From Echinococcus granulosus (lineage: Eukaryota; Platyhelminthes; Cestoda; Cyclophyllidea; Taeniidae), in NCBI RefSeq assembly GCF_000524195.1, contig NW_020170381.1:3546669-3610668 (forward strand): a stretch of DNA of 64,000 bases, given 5' to 3'. Positions within the stretch are counted from its first letter, which is position 1. Every line of letters starts with the position of its first letter. Under the pieces are notes generated by a model that searched no databases, was not told the DNA's origin, and worked only from the letters and a program-made list of their open reading frames with translations. The position numbers and the translations under genes were made by a program. Shown piece by piece: positions 46,098 through 59,000 of the stretch.

Positions 46098-47008
46098 GTT
46101 GCCCCAACCACCTGAAGTTGCCAACTATTCAATCACGGTTAGAATGATTTTGTTTAGTGATCGTGTTAAACTAATTTTATTGGCTCAATCTTGAAAAAAT
46201 TGCTGCTGATTTCTGAGGTTATATTTGGCAAGACTGGAGTGGTCTTGCAGTAATACATCCTGTTGGTTCGAGTGTTGTGGATAAACGCCCTGAAATCCCC
46301 TTTATATCCTCCAAGACACCACGGCTAATTTATGCATTTTAGTCGGAACCCCTGTACTGGTTCTCCGAGTGGCGCTAGAGTTATGACATTTCCTGGAATT
46401 AAATGATTCTCATTGAGTTATAATGGTCGTCTTTAACCTTCATTCTGACAATCTATGCTCAGGTACTTTGTTCATTTATGCCATTTTTGCCCTTTCGTGT
46501 ATCCTACTTCTCTTGTAATTCAGAGAAATGTGACGACGACGCCATAGAGTGATATTGCGGCTTGAATATAATGATGCCAATAAATAATCAAACACAATTC
46601 CTAATTTTTCGTATTCGCCTGCTAGGATATCCTTTGTCACTCCACCCAAAGTTAACACTTCGTTTAACCGTGAAATGAAATGTTGATAGAAATCCAATGG
46701 AATACGTGTAACCGAAGCAGACCGCACATTGGGTCTGCTCGTCAGTTCTTGTTGTGTGTACCTTTGACTTCGCCTCCTACCCAATTCCACATAACCACGT
46801 GGGACCAAACTATTTTTCAGGTCAAGGCCGTGCTTATGACTCTGTACATCTTTCTCCAAAAACCAAATTCATGTTCGGTTTCTTATTGTTAGGCTCATGT
46901 ACAAGAGTAGAGGAATTGGTCTTTGAGAGAGTAACAAGCCTGAAAACTGCATTACTTTGCCAACAGATAGAGCCCGTAATAATATATTTAGCTTCAAAAT
47001 ACGGTTTA

Positions 47009-48018
47009 AAATACGTTGGTTGTTTAGTTAACTCTCGGCTTTGGTAACGAGTCAATTGGGAGTACCGCCATTGTACCCTTGTCGAGGGGTGCGACCTTTA
47101 GGCCATGCCAGTAACATACAAGCCCTTCTCAACGTAGAAATCACATATTCTGCCCGAGTATTATGTCTTCTTTTGCCTTAACCGACGTCTCAAGGTGCTG
47201 CACCGGCGGCAGTGGAAAGCTAATTTAGGCCTAAGGGATATGTCCTCATTTCTACTGTTGGTGATAAATCTTAGTGGGATAGAAGTAGTGTATGTACAGC
47301 GGATGAAAGAGTCTGCTAGTGACATCTCGAACAACACTGGACATGAACCATCTGGAAAACTTCGTTATTGTGCTGGCTAGAATACAGATGGGTATGGGTG
47401 GGTAAAACTAAAATCAAAACAGGTTGGCAAAGAGGAATAAACGCTAAACTCTATCCTATCGTAGTTATGTTAAACAGCATCCTTTATTAAATGACTTCTC
47501 CTATGCTAGTGTTCTTACAACTAGCAATGGACATACGTGATAGCCCGCAAATTCCTTCTTCCCAAATACAATTCTTAAACAGGACAAACTCCGGATGCGG
47601 TAGAATTGCCAAAAAGAGATCAGTGACATTACGGTTAAGTACTTAACTCGGTTGCATGGAAATTCAAGGACTAAGGCCATTGGTTGGTGGATACTTTTCC
47701 TTATAGCACCCCGACTACGTTGTGGTGGCTGACGCGGGAGGTTGACCAAGGAGAGCGTCGAAGGCGACACTCAAAGGAGGGGACGGGCAGAGTACTAAGT
47801 TCGTTGATTGTTTACCTTGTGGTTTTGGTACCAGGCCACATAGGGGCTTTGGCATTGTGCCCTTACGGGGAGGCCTGGCCTCTGAGCCATGTCAGTAGCC
47901 CCAAGCCATACTGTACTTCGGCAATACCTATTCTACCTGAACATTATGTCTTTCTTCTTCTTCTTCTTCTTCTTCTTCTTCTTCTTCTTCTTCTTCAGGG
48001 ATGTCTTGGGTCGCTACA
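47009..48018 (-). mobile_element. TRIM-like element E (reverse orientation) with TTC expansion
   Basis: The units at about 47009-47202 and 47790-48018 are in the same (reverse) orientation and flank about 590 bp collinear with elements C and D: ttctactgttgg, the gaaccatctggaaaac block, and a final GC-rich stretch before the right unit. The right unit carries a (TTC)15 microsatellite at 47952-47996. In other copies that position holds the short gtcttctttcgtcttcagg block, so the microsatellite probably grew from it. Confidence 0.7.
47952..47996 (+). repeat. (TTC)15 microsatellite
   Basis: There are fifteen perfect TTC units inside the right terminal repeat of element E. The length is probably polymorphic between individuals. 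Confidence 0.95.
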
Positions 48019-48816
48019 AGGACTTTCACTTATCTGAATCAATGTTATTCAAAAGCGGATCTGTTTTTTTCCAATACTTGTAAGATTTGCAATTTTTGAG
48101 CTGCAAATGCTAATATGCCATTAAAACGTGCATCTTTTGTTTTATTGAGAAAATACTGACCTCATCACATAATGAATGATAGGAAGCTACATACGCATGC
48201 AGCTATCTCAATATGATGAATAATTTATACAAATGTATTTTTTCCATTGTAGACCAATGTCTTTGTTATTCCATACTTAACGTTAATTCCTATAGATACA
48301 CCCTCGGTGAAGGGTATTTAGGCAATTTACGGCCGCCATTTGTTGCCATTATGATTTTCTGATACTCTTGCGTTAGAGTTGCCAATAAATGGATGATTCA
48401 GGACTGAGGAAGGAAATACAGTTTGTTTGTGTTTGGAGCATGCTTATGGAATCGCCTAACCCGAGGTCTGAGTTCGCACGTTAGGTAAATGTCAATCATT
48501 ATCCGTCTGGCTATTTATCTACCACAGGTCTTATTTACTCCTATGGGTGAAATTTTCACATAATAAGGTTCACTATGTCCATTGTTTACAGGACGAGTCG
48601 CATTAGCAGTGAAATACCACCAAACAGTTCTGGTTATTCCTTCCTCTACGCAGTACAGATAACGTAGAAATACCTTTGAGGTATTATAAAGGAAAACTTG
48701 TGATAATATTTAAAAAGATATTCAACATTCTACTTCCATTCACACAGTGAAGTCATGATCGAAAAGGAAAAATGAGTTATGGATTAAATATTTATGGGCG
48801 GAGATAGTTATCGTAG

Positions 48817-49006
48817 TACGGTACTTGTTTGTTCAACTCCCGGTTTTGGTAACGGGCCAATTAGGAGCTCTGCCATTGTACCTTTGCCGGGTGGGCTGGC
48901 CTCTCGGCCGTGCTAGCAGCCCCAACCCCTACTGTTCGCAGAATACATATATTCTGCCCGAGTATTGTACCCTCTCTCGTCTTTAGGGAAGTCTAGGGGC
49001 GCTAAA
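48817..49006 (-). repeat. Solo LTR-like unit, reverse
   Basis: A well-preserved copy: cccggttttggtaacgggcc, gctctgccattgtacctttg, gctggcctctcggccgtgc, agaatacatatattctgccc and aagtctaggggcgct are all present. The agaatacatatattct segment is itself a palindrome. No matching 4-bp flanks are clear. Confidence 0.75.
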
Positions 49007-49840
49007 TTACCACCAATAAATATTCGTTAACATTGGTAATTGAGAGATACGTTTTATAAACAATTAAACTGTCGAACGCTTTGCTCAAGGCTGTACGATT
49101 TAAATGAGCTAAGCTCTCAAGGTAAATAAACTAATGAACAAGTTAGAGAGCAAAGGAATCAAATAATCACTGGCCTAATTCGAAAAAGCAGCACGACCTA
49201 CACCAGTTGTTGATCCACATACGATCATAGAAGCAAGAATATTGCATATTTTATGCATCTGATAGTTTGTAAATTCGAAAACTTGGCTCTTCATTTTCTG
49301 AACTGATGGTTACTTTTCCTCTTGGTGTCACGGGATTCTGCACTCTAACAACTAACGATGCTTTAGGTCCACAAGAAAGGCGGTTTTCAACACTTACGTT
49401 TAAATGGTTTCAACAGTTACTTTGGTCAAAAGGATTATGAAAATACTATTGCAGTAGCACTCAACTTACAGTACACATAAGAACAATGACCCTGCTAATA
49501 CAAGTTTCTTTTGTCTTGTACAGCCTAAGTTTCGGAAAGATACTTCATTACGGTTAGAATGCGCAGCTATAACGCATCACACGATAGTCTGTATGATAAA
49601 TATTAACAGGCGACAATTCCAAACTTGTAAAACAATAAAATCAAAAATTCGCACATTTAAAATTACGAGACTAAGACTTTTAAGCTGTGTTTAATTTGCG
49701 AAAACTGAATCGAAAAATAGGATTTGAATGAGTTGCTTCACAAAAGTACACGGAATGCCTCAGCTTCCGACCTAATCTGTGGTTGGGTGTAATTTCTACG
49801 TATTATATCTGTCGCCCTCACCTGGATTCATCCACCGCTT

Positions 49841-50051
49841 ATGATGCCGTTTCAAAGGCGGATAGCGTCAAAAGCAACTTCCTCAAGTGGTTTTGTAGCC
49901 GAATCAAAAGGCCTCGTTGTTTTGACTGGAAACTCTCACCCTGACCTCGTCAAGCGCATTTGCAAACAACTGACTATTCAACCATGTAAATCTGTTACAT
50001 CAAAGCATTCTAATAGAGAGACAAAGGTTGAGATTCAAGAAACTGTTAGAG
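49841..50051 (+). CDS. PRPSAP: PRPSAP exon 1
   Basis: It encodes residues 1-70, with a short Arg/Ser-rich lead and then the first domain up to VEIQETVRG. It ends in phase 1 at the donor gttagtca. The 37-nt intron that follows (50052-50088) is the shortest in the window. Confidence 0.9.
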
Positions 50052-53000
50052 GTTAGTCATAATCTTTACATCAAAGAGGAATGTAAAGGCCGTGATGTGT
50101 ACCTCATTCAAACGGGTACATTGCACGTGAACGATGATATAATGGAACTTTTAATTTTGGCCTTCGCATGCAAAGCTGCCTGCGCTAGGCGAGTTATTCT
50201 TGTGGTTCCATACCTTCCTTATTGTAAGCAAAATAAAATGCGCAAGCGTGGCTCCATTACTTGCAAACTTATTGCTCAATTGATCTGCTCAACTGGTATT
50301 GACCATGTCATCACAATTGACCTACATTCGAAGGAAATCCAAGTGTGTTTATATCCATAATGATTTCGCTTTGCCTATATTGGTTTTTAATAATCAAATT
50401 AAGTCTCACATGTTGTAGGGTTTTTTTGATGTCTCGGTGGATAATTTGCGTGCTTCACCATTTTTGATCCGCTATATCATGGAGACGATCTCGGATCATC
50501 GAAACTGCGTGATTGTTGCAAAAGACCCAAACAGTGTTGCTAGAGCTACGAGCTATGCTGAACGTCTTCGTGTCTCTTTGGCTGTCATCCATGGTGTTGA
50601 TCGTGAGGACACCGAGCGAACTGATGGCCGAACTTCGCCTCCGCCAATGGAAGGCGAGATTAAGTTAGTTGAAACTAATTTTCCATTTTTAAAACTTGGA
50701 AAATATGAACCTCCTTGGGAGCTTTAGTGTTTTAGACCCACTTTTTCCAAATGAATTCGTAGTGCTTAGATTGTCTAATTTGGCGCTTCGAGTTGTCCTT
50801 TTCTTACATTTGTAATGACCGTTGTTTTGGTGCTACATTGTCCTGTCATACCAAGTTAAATAGCGAACTTGACGATATTCATAGTAGAATTGAGAACCTT
50901 TATCGGTAACTCCCATTACGTAGTGCTAGGAATTGTTGCTGATGTTTTGGTGTGCTCTGACAACTATGTATTTGAGCAATGCTGTACAAGCATGCATTGC
51001 AGTTGCACATCGTTTTGATTTTTTTATCAAGAGATTGGGATGCGAATGGGATGGTTAGCGATTTTATGTCCCAAGATGGCGAAATTTTGCGCAGACCGAA
51101 ATTGGAGGCTTGGGGGTGAGTTATGATTTTTGAGAATCACTATTACCTCTTTATCACTATTGATATTTCCTATATCACCTTTTGTACACTTTCACGAGAC
51201 ACCCAAAGCGATCATTTTTTGCCGTCTTTTACGGATTATTTGTACGTTCAATTTTTAATGGGTCAGCTTGCTATCCTGCCATTTCCACGGTATCAACTTT
51301 GCCACCTTAGAATTTTTTAGTGATGATCATTCCGGTCTTAAGCTGATAATCCCAGCTGGTTTTGTTTCACATTTTGATGAATTCAAATAAGTAAAGACCA
51401 CTTTTTGAAACCCTTAAATCTTGATTGCATTAAGTGAACGGTAGGGTTTGTGCACTTTTTCATGTAGTCCGCTGCACTTGTAGGGACTTGTAATCTGCAG
51501 CTGCTTACATGCTTTATGAAACGTGGATATGCATAAACCTCTCATCGGTGCTCCTTGTTGTGCTCCCCACTACCGTCATTGTTACTGTTGAACCTCCATA
51601 AAATATTGGTTGAATCTGCTGTAATTCGAGCTTGTTTGTTCTATGAATCTGGATAAGGTTCCAAGGCTGCAGAAACTTCTTGTAAAATGTGAGTAGCGTT
51701 TGCAGCAGAGAGAACCGTTCAGGAAGATCGTCCCTTTGAACTGAGTAATTACGTCACGCTAGTGACAAAAATAGCCGTGGATGTTCAGCATAAGAAAGAA
51801 ATAGTTCACATCAAATTAACTGAGAAAGTTGTGGTGGAAGCTAAGCACGCTTTTGTTAGCAAATACAATAAGCTCCGAAGACTTAATTTCTTCTTCCCTT
51901 TTTCACGTGACAAAACCAACCCATTCATTTAAGATTTTACTGATTGGCTTATGATGGGAAATAGCTTTTGTATTCTGTTTGTTAACCACTATAATATTTA
52001 CGTGATTATGGAACATATGCGAAAAGCTTTATGGAACCGCCTATGACTAGTTAATCGGCTGGAAGAAAGTCCTTTTTTACAAGACAATGCAAGACCTCAG
52101 ACCTTTTAATGTGATACCTTCCAAGGAGAATATTTGCACCCTTGGAAATACCGCCACATCTTCCTTTTTTCCCTTATTTATCCAAGTGGCAATTATCTCC
52201 TTTTATTGACATAAGACAGTCCCATACCAAAATATACGGTTGGAAAGTAGAGGTGGGATAAGAACAGTGGTCACTGGTGGTTGGGTTTTGCTGTTAGGGC
52301 CAAAATGTTCTATAAAACTGGTACCAGTAGCAAGGTAGTGTCTCGGTGGGAAAGGGTTGTGCTTTGTAACGGGGATTATTTTAATGAATAAGGTGTCTTG
52401 AGAGATTACCTGCGGTTATCGAATTCTATGCATAATTTTTCTAGAAGTTGCGAGAACCGATTTGCTTATAATAGTTTCTTCTCATAATTTAAGTGCGCCA
52501 AATATTGGTTGGAATTGTGATCAACATTGTACTATTTGTAAACGATATTTTTAGTAATTCGAAGTTGAGACTGTTATTTAAAAAAGTATCCAATTGCATA
52601 TTTGTTTGAGTCGCTCGAGTGGCGATTAAGTTTACCGTTATTATAAGCCAATGTGGTTGATTGGGGTTTTTAGTTCGCATGGGATAAATAAGGCATTCAA
52701 TTGGATAATATTAAGTGTTGAACAGTAAGTTCAGTTCCCTGCGCTCTAGCTTGGTTATAAAAGCTCAAAATTAGAGATAATCTCCTCCCACTTGCGAAAA
52801 CTTTTCCTATTCATGAAAGATGTTTTCGGTGGTGAGTTTGTGCGCTGAATGAACTTCAGACATTCCCTTACACATTCTTTCCATTGCTAGTGCCAACGGA
52901 GATGATCAGGAAAACATACCCAAATTGACCGTTTCGGTCCCCACACACAGAAAACGCACTTCTGAATCTATCAATTCGAGGTAAATCATTCCTCAACCTT

Positions 53001-56000
53001 TCTATGAATCCTCTTAGGTCGATGCACAAATTTAGTCGCGGCATTTGATTAGTCTACAGGGTCTTTACCGACACAGCTTTGTGTTGTAAACACAAAATTT
53101 GCACCCGATACAGAAGAAAGTACTCGCAAATATTTACATTCACGGTACATGCAGACATGTCCTTTTCATGCTCATCTATCACTGCATTTAACATCCGTTT
53201 TTCGTAATACGAAAACAGATGGCTATTTCTCTGAGTTAATGCGACGGAACCTTGAGGCGTAAACGTCCTTTCATGTGGCTCACACATCAGTTGTGTGATC
53301 TTCATGATAGCAGGCGTTTATGATATACTTGCACCTCAGACAGGTATTTTTACGTATTCACCAGTAGCGTTTTCGCCCCCTTGGTTTAGACCATAATATT
53401 CATTTTAGTGCTTGAGAAATGCTTTGGTCATTATTCCACCCACTTGTAGACTTTCTCGATCAGCTTTTGTGTTTTTTAAAACGCCTGACGTTCTCCTCTT
53501 TAGCAGAGTGGATTTACGTTTCTTCCCCTCTATGTGTCTGATACGGGTTAGGCCAGCGACGAGGATTTTCACTTTTGCATTTCCTTTCTCCCCCTGCTAC
53601 AGCGGTCTGGAGCCGGAACCCCTGACCTCACCGTTCGTGCACAACGTGTTGGACTTCCTTCCGGCACTGCAGGAGAAGGAGAAACCACCGCTCAATCTGG
53701 TGGGTAACGTGAATGGTAAAATTGCCATCATTGTGGACGATATTATTGATGATGTGGACGACTATGTCACAGCTGCGGAACTTCTCCACTCCAGGGGCGC
53801 CTACAAGGTTAGTTTCCACTTCCACTCTTCACGTAATATTGTGCACCAATCTCTACATTCCTCCCAGAAGTAGGGATTTCCTGCGAAATGCTCCTTGTAA
53901 AGAAGGTTGTCCGTTGGAGACACACTTTTCGTGTGCCGGAAAAAAACAACAAACATGCTTTTAACTTGTGATTAGGACGGGAGGAAATGTTTTCATTTTG
54001 CTACATAAGCTAGGAAAGGTGTCATGATATGCGTCATCATAGAGAAGTAGTGGCTTGTTCGCCCCTAAATATTGCTGAACTTTTAGCAGGACTTCGAACT
54101 TTTCTGTGTCACTCTACTGGCAGCCAATTTTATGCTGGCTTAGGCATTGCATGAAATTTCATTGAAACAATGAGTCAATGTAATTTCTCGTCTTATATTG
54201 CTAAGACGCATTGTTCTGTTGAAAAAATGGCATGTTTTACATCAGTACCACGAGTGTTTTAATCACCTCTTGAGCTAGGATTAATTTAGTGAGAGACGCT
54301 TTAAACCTTTGGTCTACGTCTGAATTTTTGCCCTGGAACTATTCCGAAAATGTGCACTGCATTTCATAAACAATCATCTGGCACAATGGATCTAGCCTAT
54401 TTCAGGTAGAAAACGTTCTAAGGTTAATGTTTTTAGCTGGTTTTTTTGTATCAGCTACCTGTAGATCGTTTTATCAGTGGTGTATATCTGCACTTTAACT
54501 GTAACACGGTGTCCTTCTGGAATTTGTCAGTGGAAAATGCTAGTTGATTCTGTATATTTACTAATTTAATTTAAGTACAATTGAATTTTTGACTTTCAAC
54601 CCTGGACTAACTTCCTGTTACCCCAAAAAGGCTTATTTAATCTTCTCGACTAAGTACAATAGACAACATATATACCGTACAGTCGTTTGCAAAACTTCAA
54701 ACTTCCAGTGCTGGAAGAGTCCACTTGTAAGGGGCTTTCTGCAGTAACCGCTTCCGTGGATTTGTGGATCCACGTTGTTTCCTTCGATTTGAAGTAGTCT
54801 TAAATGCACAGGATTTTCGTTTGTACACTTGCCAAAATTGCTAGCTTGATTGATGAGGTGTCATTGGGATGGTTTTTTTCCTCAGTATCTATCCTGTCAC
54901 CAGTCAATTTGTGAGGGTCAGATGCGCCACGGGATAATTGCACCCCCGACCACACTGGCTAATTGTTAAAACAATTTGTGGTTTTGTCAGTCTGCGTAGC
55001 TGAATCGCAAATAGTTACTATTATGTTACTTTTAACACAAATTAATGGTACCTTGGTTCACAAAAGGTTGACCTGTATCTGCGATTCCTGAGAATTGTCT
55101 GACTCTATCCTAAAACAGTCTTTTTATCTAACATCTGGCCCACGGGCTTAAGTCATCATGGGTTGGCCATGTGTTTTAAAGCATGCCGGTAAAAACTCAA
55201 TTTTTTTAAACCGCCTCATCGGAAATGAGAGCTTCTGTGGAAAAAGAATCTGGATACCCTAACTCTTGGATCCAACTGTCTCGGTAGCTATTTTATCTTG
55301 GGAAATAATTAAATCACGTAAATTTTTTGGGTAATTTACAGCCCTAGTTTCAGGATGTGCTATGATTTCACAAACTCAAATTTTAAATAATGTGACCAAA
55401 ATCCTCTTAAATCCACTCAGTTATCTTTGCATTTCGGCACCTATTCTAATGCGATGATTTATCAAACTCTTTGGGTCATTTGTTTCGCTCGAGGGTAAAA
55501 GGTGGTTCTGTGTCTAACATCGTTTTCCTCACACCCCACTTATTTGAAATTGATCGAACTCATAAGTCCTTTTATCGCATTTTGAAGGTTTTTTTTGGAA
55601 TTTTGTGGAATTTTTTAAATTATTCCTCAATCAGTCGAAACGGGCCGACAAAAATAGGGATTTTGCCACCTGCGTCTATTTACTACTTATTTTTTATGTA
55701 CATTTATCCTTTACTACATTTTTATTTTGTTTTCCAGTTTGGCCTTGCGTGGTGAGTCATTTTGGATCGAAGTTAAATGAAATACTAAAATTAGAATTAA
55801 GTATCCTGTGATTTTATCACTATACCCCTAAAACTAGGGCAATATATTAGCGGAAGTAGTGGATTTTTAATGACTCATCTGTTCACTTTTTGTGCCCGCA
55901 CATTTGTACACATTTGGTCGGTGTTCGCTTTGCTGTAAAACCAAGATCGACCGCGCATAGTTCAGGTAAAATGGCTGTAAAGCTATCTTCTCTGCATCCC

Positions 56001-59000
56001 CTACCTCACCATTGTGTTTGATCCCTGAAATGCAACTTCGGACACATTGTCATGATTGGTTTTCAATTTATTTTGCTCCAACCTTGCATTTAAAACTGCT
56101 TATACAGAGTGGCATTTTTTACGCCTGTGAATGACGTTTTGTGTTAAAATGTGGCATAATCAGTTTACTTTGCCGTTTGGTCCATGTGCCTCTCCTTCCC
56201 ACACGTCAGATTTGAAGCCTTTTGACGTGCTTATGCATTAAACGATTTCTTACTTTAAACTACCCATGGATTTACGGTTTGCGTGAAGAGGGGTTTCCTT
56301 TGTTAATGCAAAAGAGATCGGCGTTTTAAAGCCGCGCTCTCTTCGTGATGTTTCTCCTTGCTTTTTGCTGTAGTGATTACCTCTTATCAGCGAAGTAAAG
56401 AAAATATAGTGATTTTCTTGAGGTCTTTATTTTGCATCATATTCTCAGCTAGAATCAATTCTCATTTTTTTTTCACTATAATACTCTTACAGTTCTGGTT
56501 TGGGCAATTTTTCAGTTACCTCTTCCAGATCTCCTAATGTAGATAAAAAATTAAAGTGTTGAGAATTATCAAAGACTTTGCACAATAGTTGAATAAGTGT
56601 ATTTATAGGCAAGGGGCATAGTGTTGCTGTTCCTTTCTAATCCCGAGCTTAATCAAATGCATCATTGTAATAGACCAAGAACCTTTACAACTAAATAATT
56701 ACTCTCTATAAAGTTATGACTTATTTGAAGCTTGCTAAAACGCTTTTTTGTGGAACTCCTACTTGTTTACTTACGCCTGGCCCATGCTCATCCCTTAGAT
56801 TTTCCACATTCAGTTTTTTTGAAGTGAAGTCGTGGCGTAGCGTGGCACATAATGGGTCAAAACAGTGTCACACAATATGGTCTCGTTTCATTGCTTTAAA
56901 AACCAAGAATGTATTTAGTTTTTTTCTTCCAAATCAATTTTGTTAACTACCGCTCTTCGATTCTTCCTAACTCGTTCTGCTTACTTTGGGACTTGTTTCA
57001 GTCTTTTCGCTGTTTCAACTTGAAAAATAGCCGTACCTCTTTTTCATTCTTGGCGGATTAAAAGCCTTGAGATTTGCTCCACGCTATTGTTTTCAGGCAC
57101 GAACTAAAATTGAGGTGCCTTTTTGCTTTGAGCTCGACATTTCGACACCTTAAAACTCCGATTTGATGTGCCGCTTGGGTCACATTTCTTCGTCTCGACG
57201 ATATCCCCCCTTGAAATCGTGCGCTATTTGTGACTTTCAAGTATGCGTTTATCACTGAATATGCTTGACACCCTTTACTTCATATAAATCCGTCTTCTAA
57301 TTTACGGTTTCGAGATGTACTTTTGATTGGGGTTGTTGACAGTTGCATTTGCAGTTTTCAAGCCACTCCAATCTCAACAATGATTACGGCACTTCTCTTT
57401 ACCTCTCCTTTCCATGCACCCATAAGCCTCCACTAATGCAACCGTGTTTAGAAACACTATAAATGACATCGAAGTCTGCATCTAAAATTCCACTTTAAAG
57501 TATCTTTTTCTTTTTTAGCGTAAGGAAATGTCTCCTTCGACAGTACATCACTCGCATAACACATGATATTTGTAACCCGTTTACTGCTGGTTGAGTAGGC
57601 GTCATTAAGAACCTAGTTTCACGTCCGTTCGCCTTGCAATTCGTTGCTTTATTCAGTTAATAAATGCTTCAAATTATTACTCAGAACTTCCTCTTTGTGT
57701 CTCAGGAATTCACCAACCACTATTCAAGGATTACTGCTTTCATAGCTCGAGCAACAACTTCCCATTTGATTTCACCCAAATTAAATGTGCAGTTTTCACC
57801 AAGAATTAGGCCCTCAAACTGCGTTACAACTTCACATTGCTTATTTGTTCCTTCTACTTGTCTGTGGTGCTGTACCTAGCCTCTACGACTAATTATAGAG
57901 ATGACCGCCCTCATCCTTAATCTTCTGATTATTAGTTCCTGTCCGTTTATGACCTCCAAAATGTCCCTACTTCTTATCTTCGTAAGCGTTCAATCAATTG
58001 CCCCTTTGATAGCTTTGGGTCGGTTTTAAATGTCCCTTCTGTTCGCTATTGTCTCTGATGCATCTCTTGTGGACCAGAGAAATGGGTAAGTCGAATTTTT
58101 CGGGGTGACTAAACGGACTTGAGTGCTATCCATCATGCACAATGACTAATGAGATGAAAAGAATATACTCGCGTCGAAACCCCTATTAAGCACAAAAAAA
58201 TTCTAAAATTTCATTGGTATTGTAGGAAGTCATGAATATGGCACGTGTGTGTGTCATATGATTTATTATCATATGGATGTTTTGACTATCGGGATTCTGC
58301 GCTGTGCATCCGTAGTCGTGGCATCTTTGAGACGCTTCGTATCTGTAAAACCCTTTGATCCTAATGCTTATGGTGTAGTCATTGAAATTCTTTAGTTTGT
58401 AGAATGCGAACCGTATCCATTAAGTATTTTTTCACTGCTTATACCCCAAGAAGTCACACTATTTAAGTAGAGTCTCCCATTAATTAATACCATCATGAAG
58501 TTATGAAGTTTTGTCATAAGTAAAAATCCAACTTTACAGGTTCCCATTCATTTTTCACTAGTAATCACGTTGATGGGATTCGGACTCACGAATTCGAACT
58601 AGTTTAATCTTCTACCTGCCTTTTGAAAATGCATAATTTGTTGCAGTCTTTATAACCGAGTTTTTCTCATAACTGTTTGAAATTCCATGTGGAGCCCATT
58701 TTCAAAAATCCCTTTTTGATACACCGAATCCGTTTCCCCCTCTTTCGAGGTGGCTTTGTACTTATAAGTCAACTCGTGGGCGTTACAAGTACCATATTTA
58801 TGCCGCACTTATAACACGTATTTTTCTCCATTAAGGATCACTTACTCGGCTTGCCCTGACTGCCTTTTTGGCTATAATTGTGTAAATGGGCGTTTTTTGC
58901 TCCTTCGTCTTGTCTTACCCTTCTCAACAAGCGTTCTCTAGATTTATGTACCAACAAATTGGCCTCCACATTCCAGGATAGTTACAACTGCTTGGCGTTT

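Larger units (their letters stand above)
40252..49840. other. Intergenic stretch between the FGFRL-like gene and PRPSAP
   Basis: I find no supported gene here. It holds a G-rich tract (42259-42319), four TRIM-family copies or composites (43888-43963, 45970-46097, 47009-48018 and 48817-49006) and the NPGP-containing ORF (45067-45420). Two longer open frames, 42835-43251 on plus and 46476-46859 on minus, have no motif or splice support. Confidence 0.45.

Noticed and set aside
46476..46859. 127-codon minus-strand frame
   Set aside because: No motif or flanking exons in phase, and it does not recur elsewhere in the window. It could be an isolated exon, but nothing supports it.
53412..53602. Upstream extension of the open frame into PRPSAP exon 4
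   Set aside because: The acceptor ctgctacag at 53602 and alignment with PRPSAPs place the exon start at 53603; the upstream part is intron.
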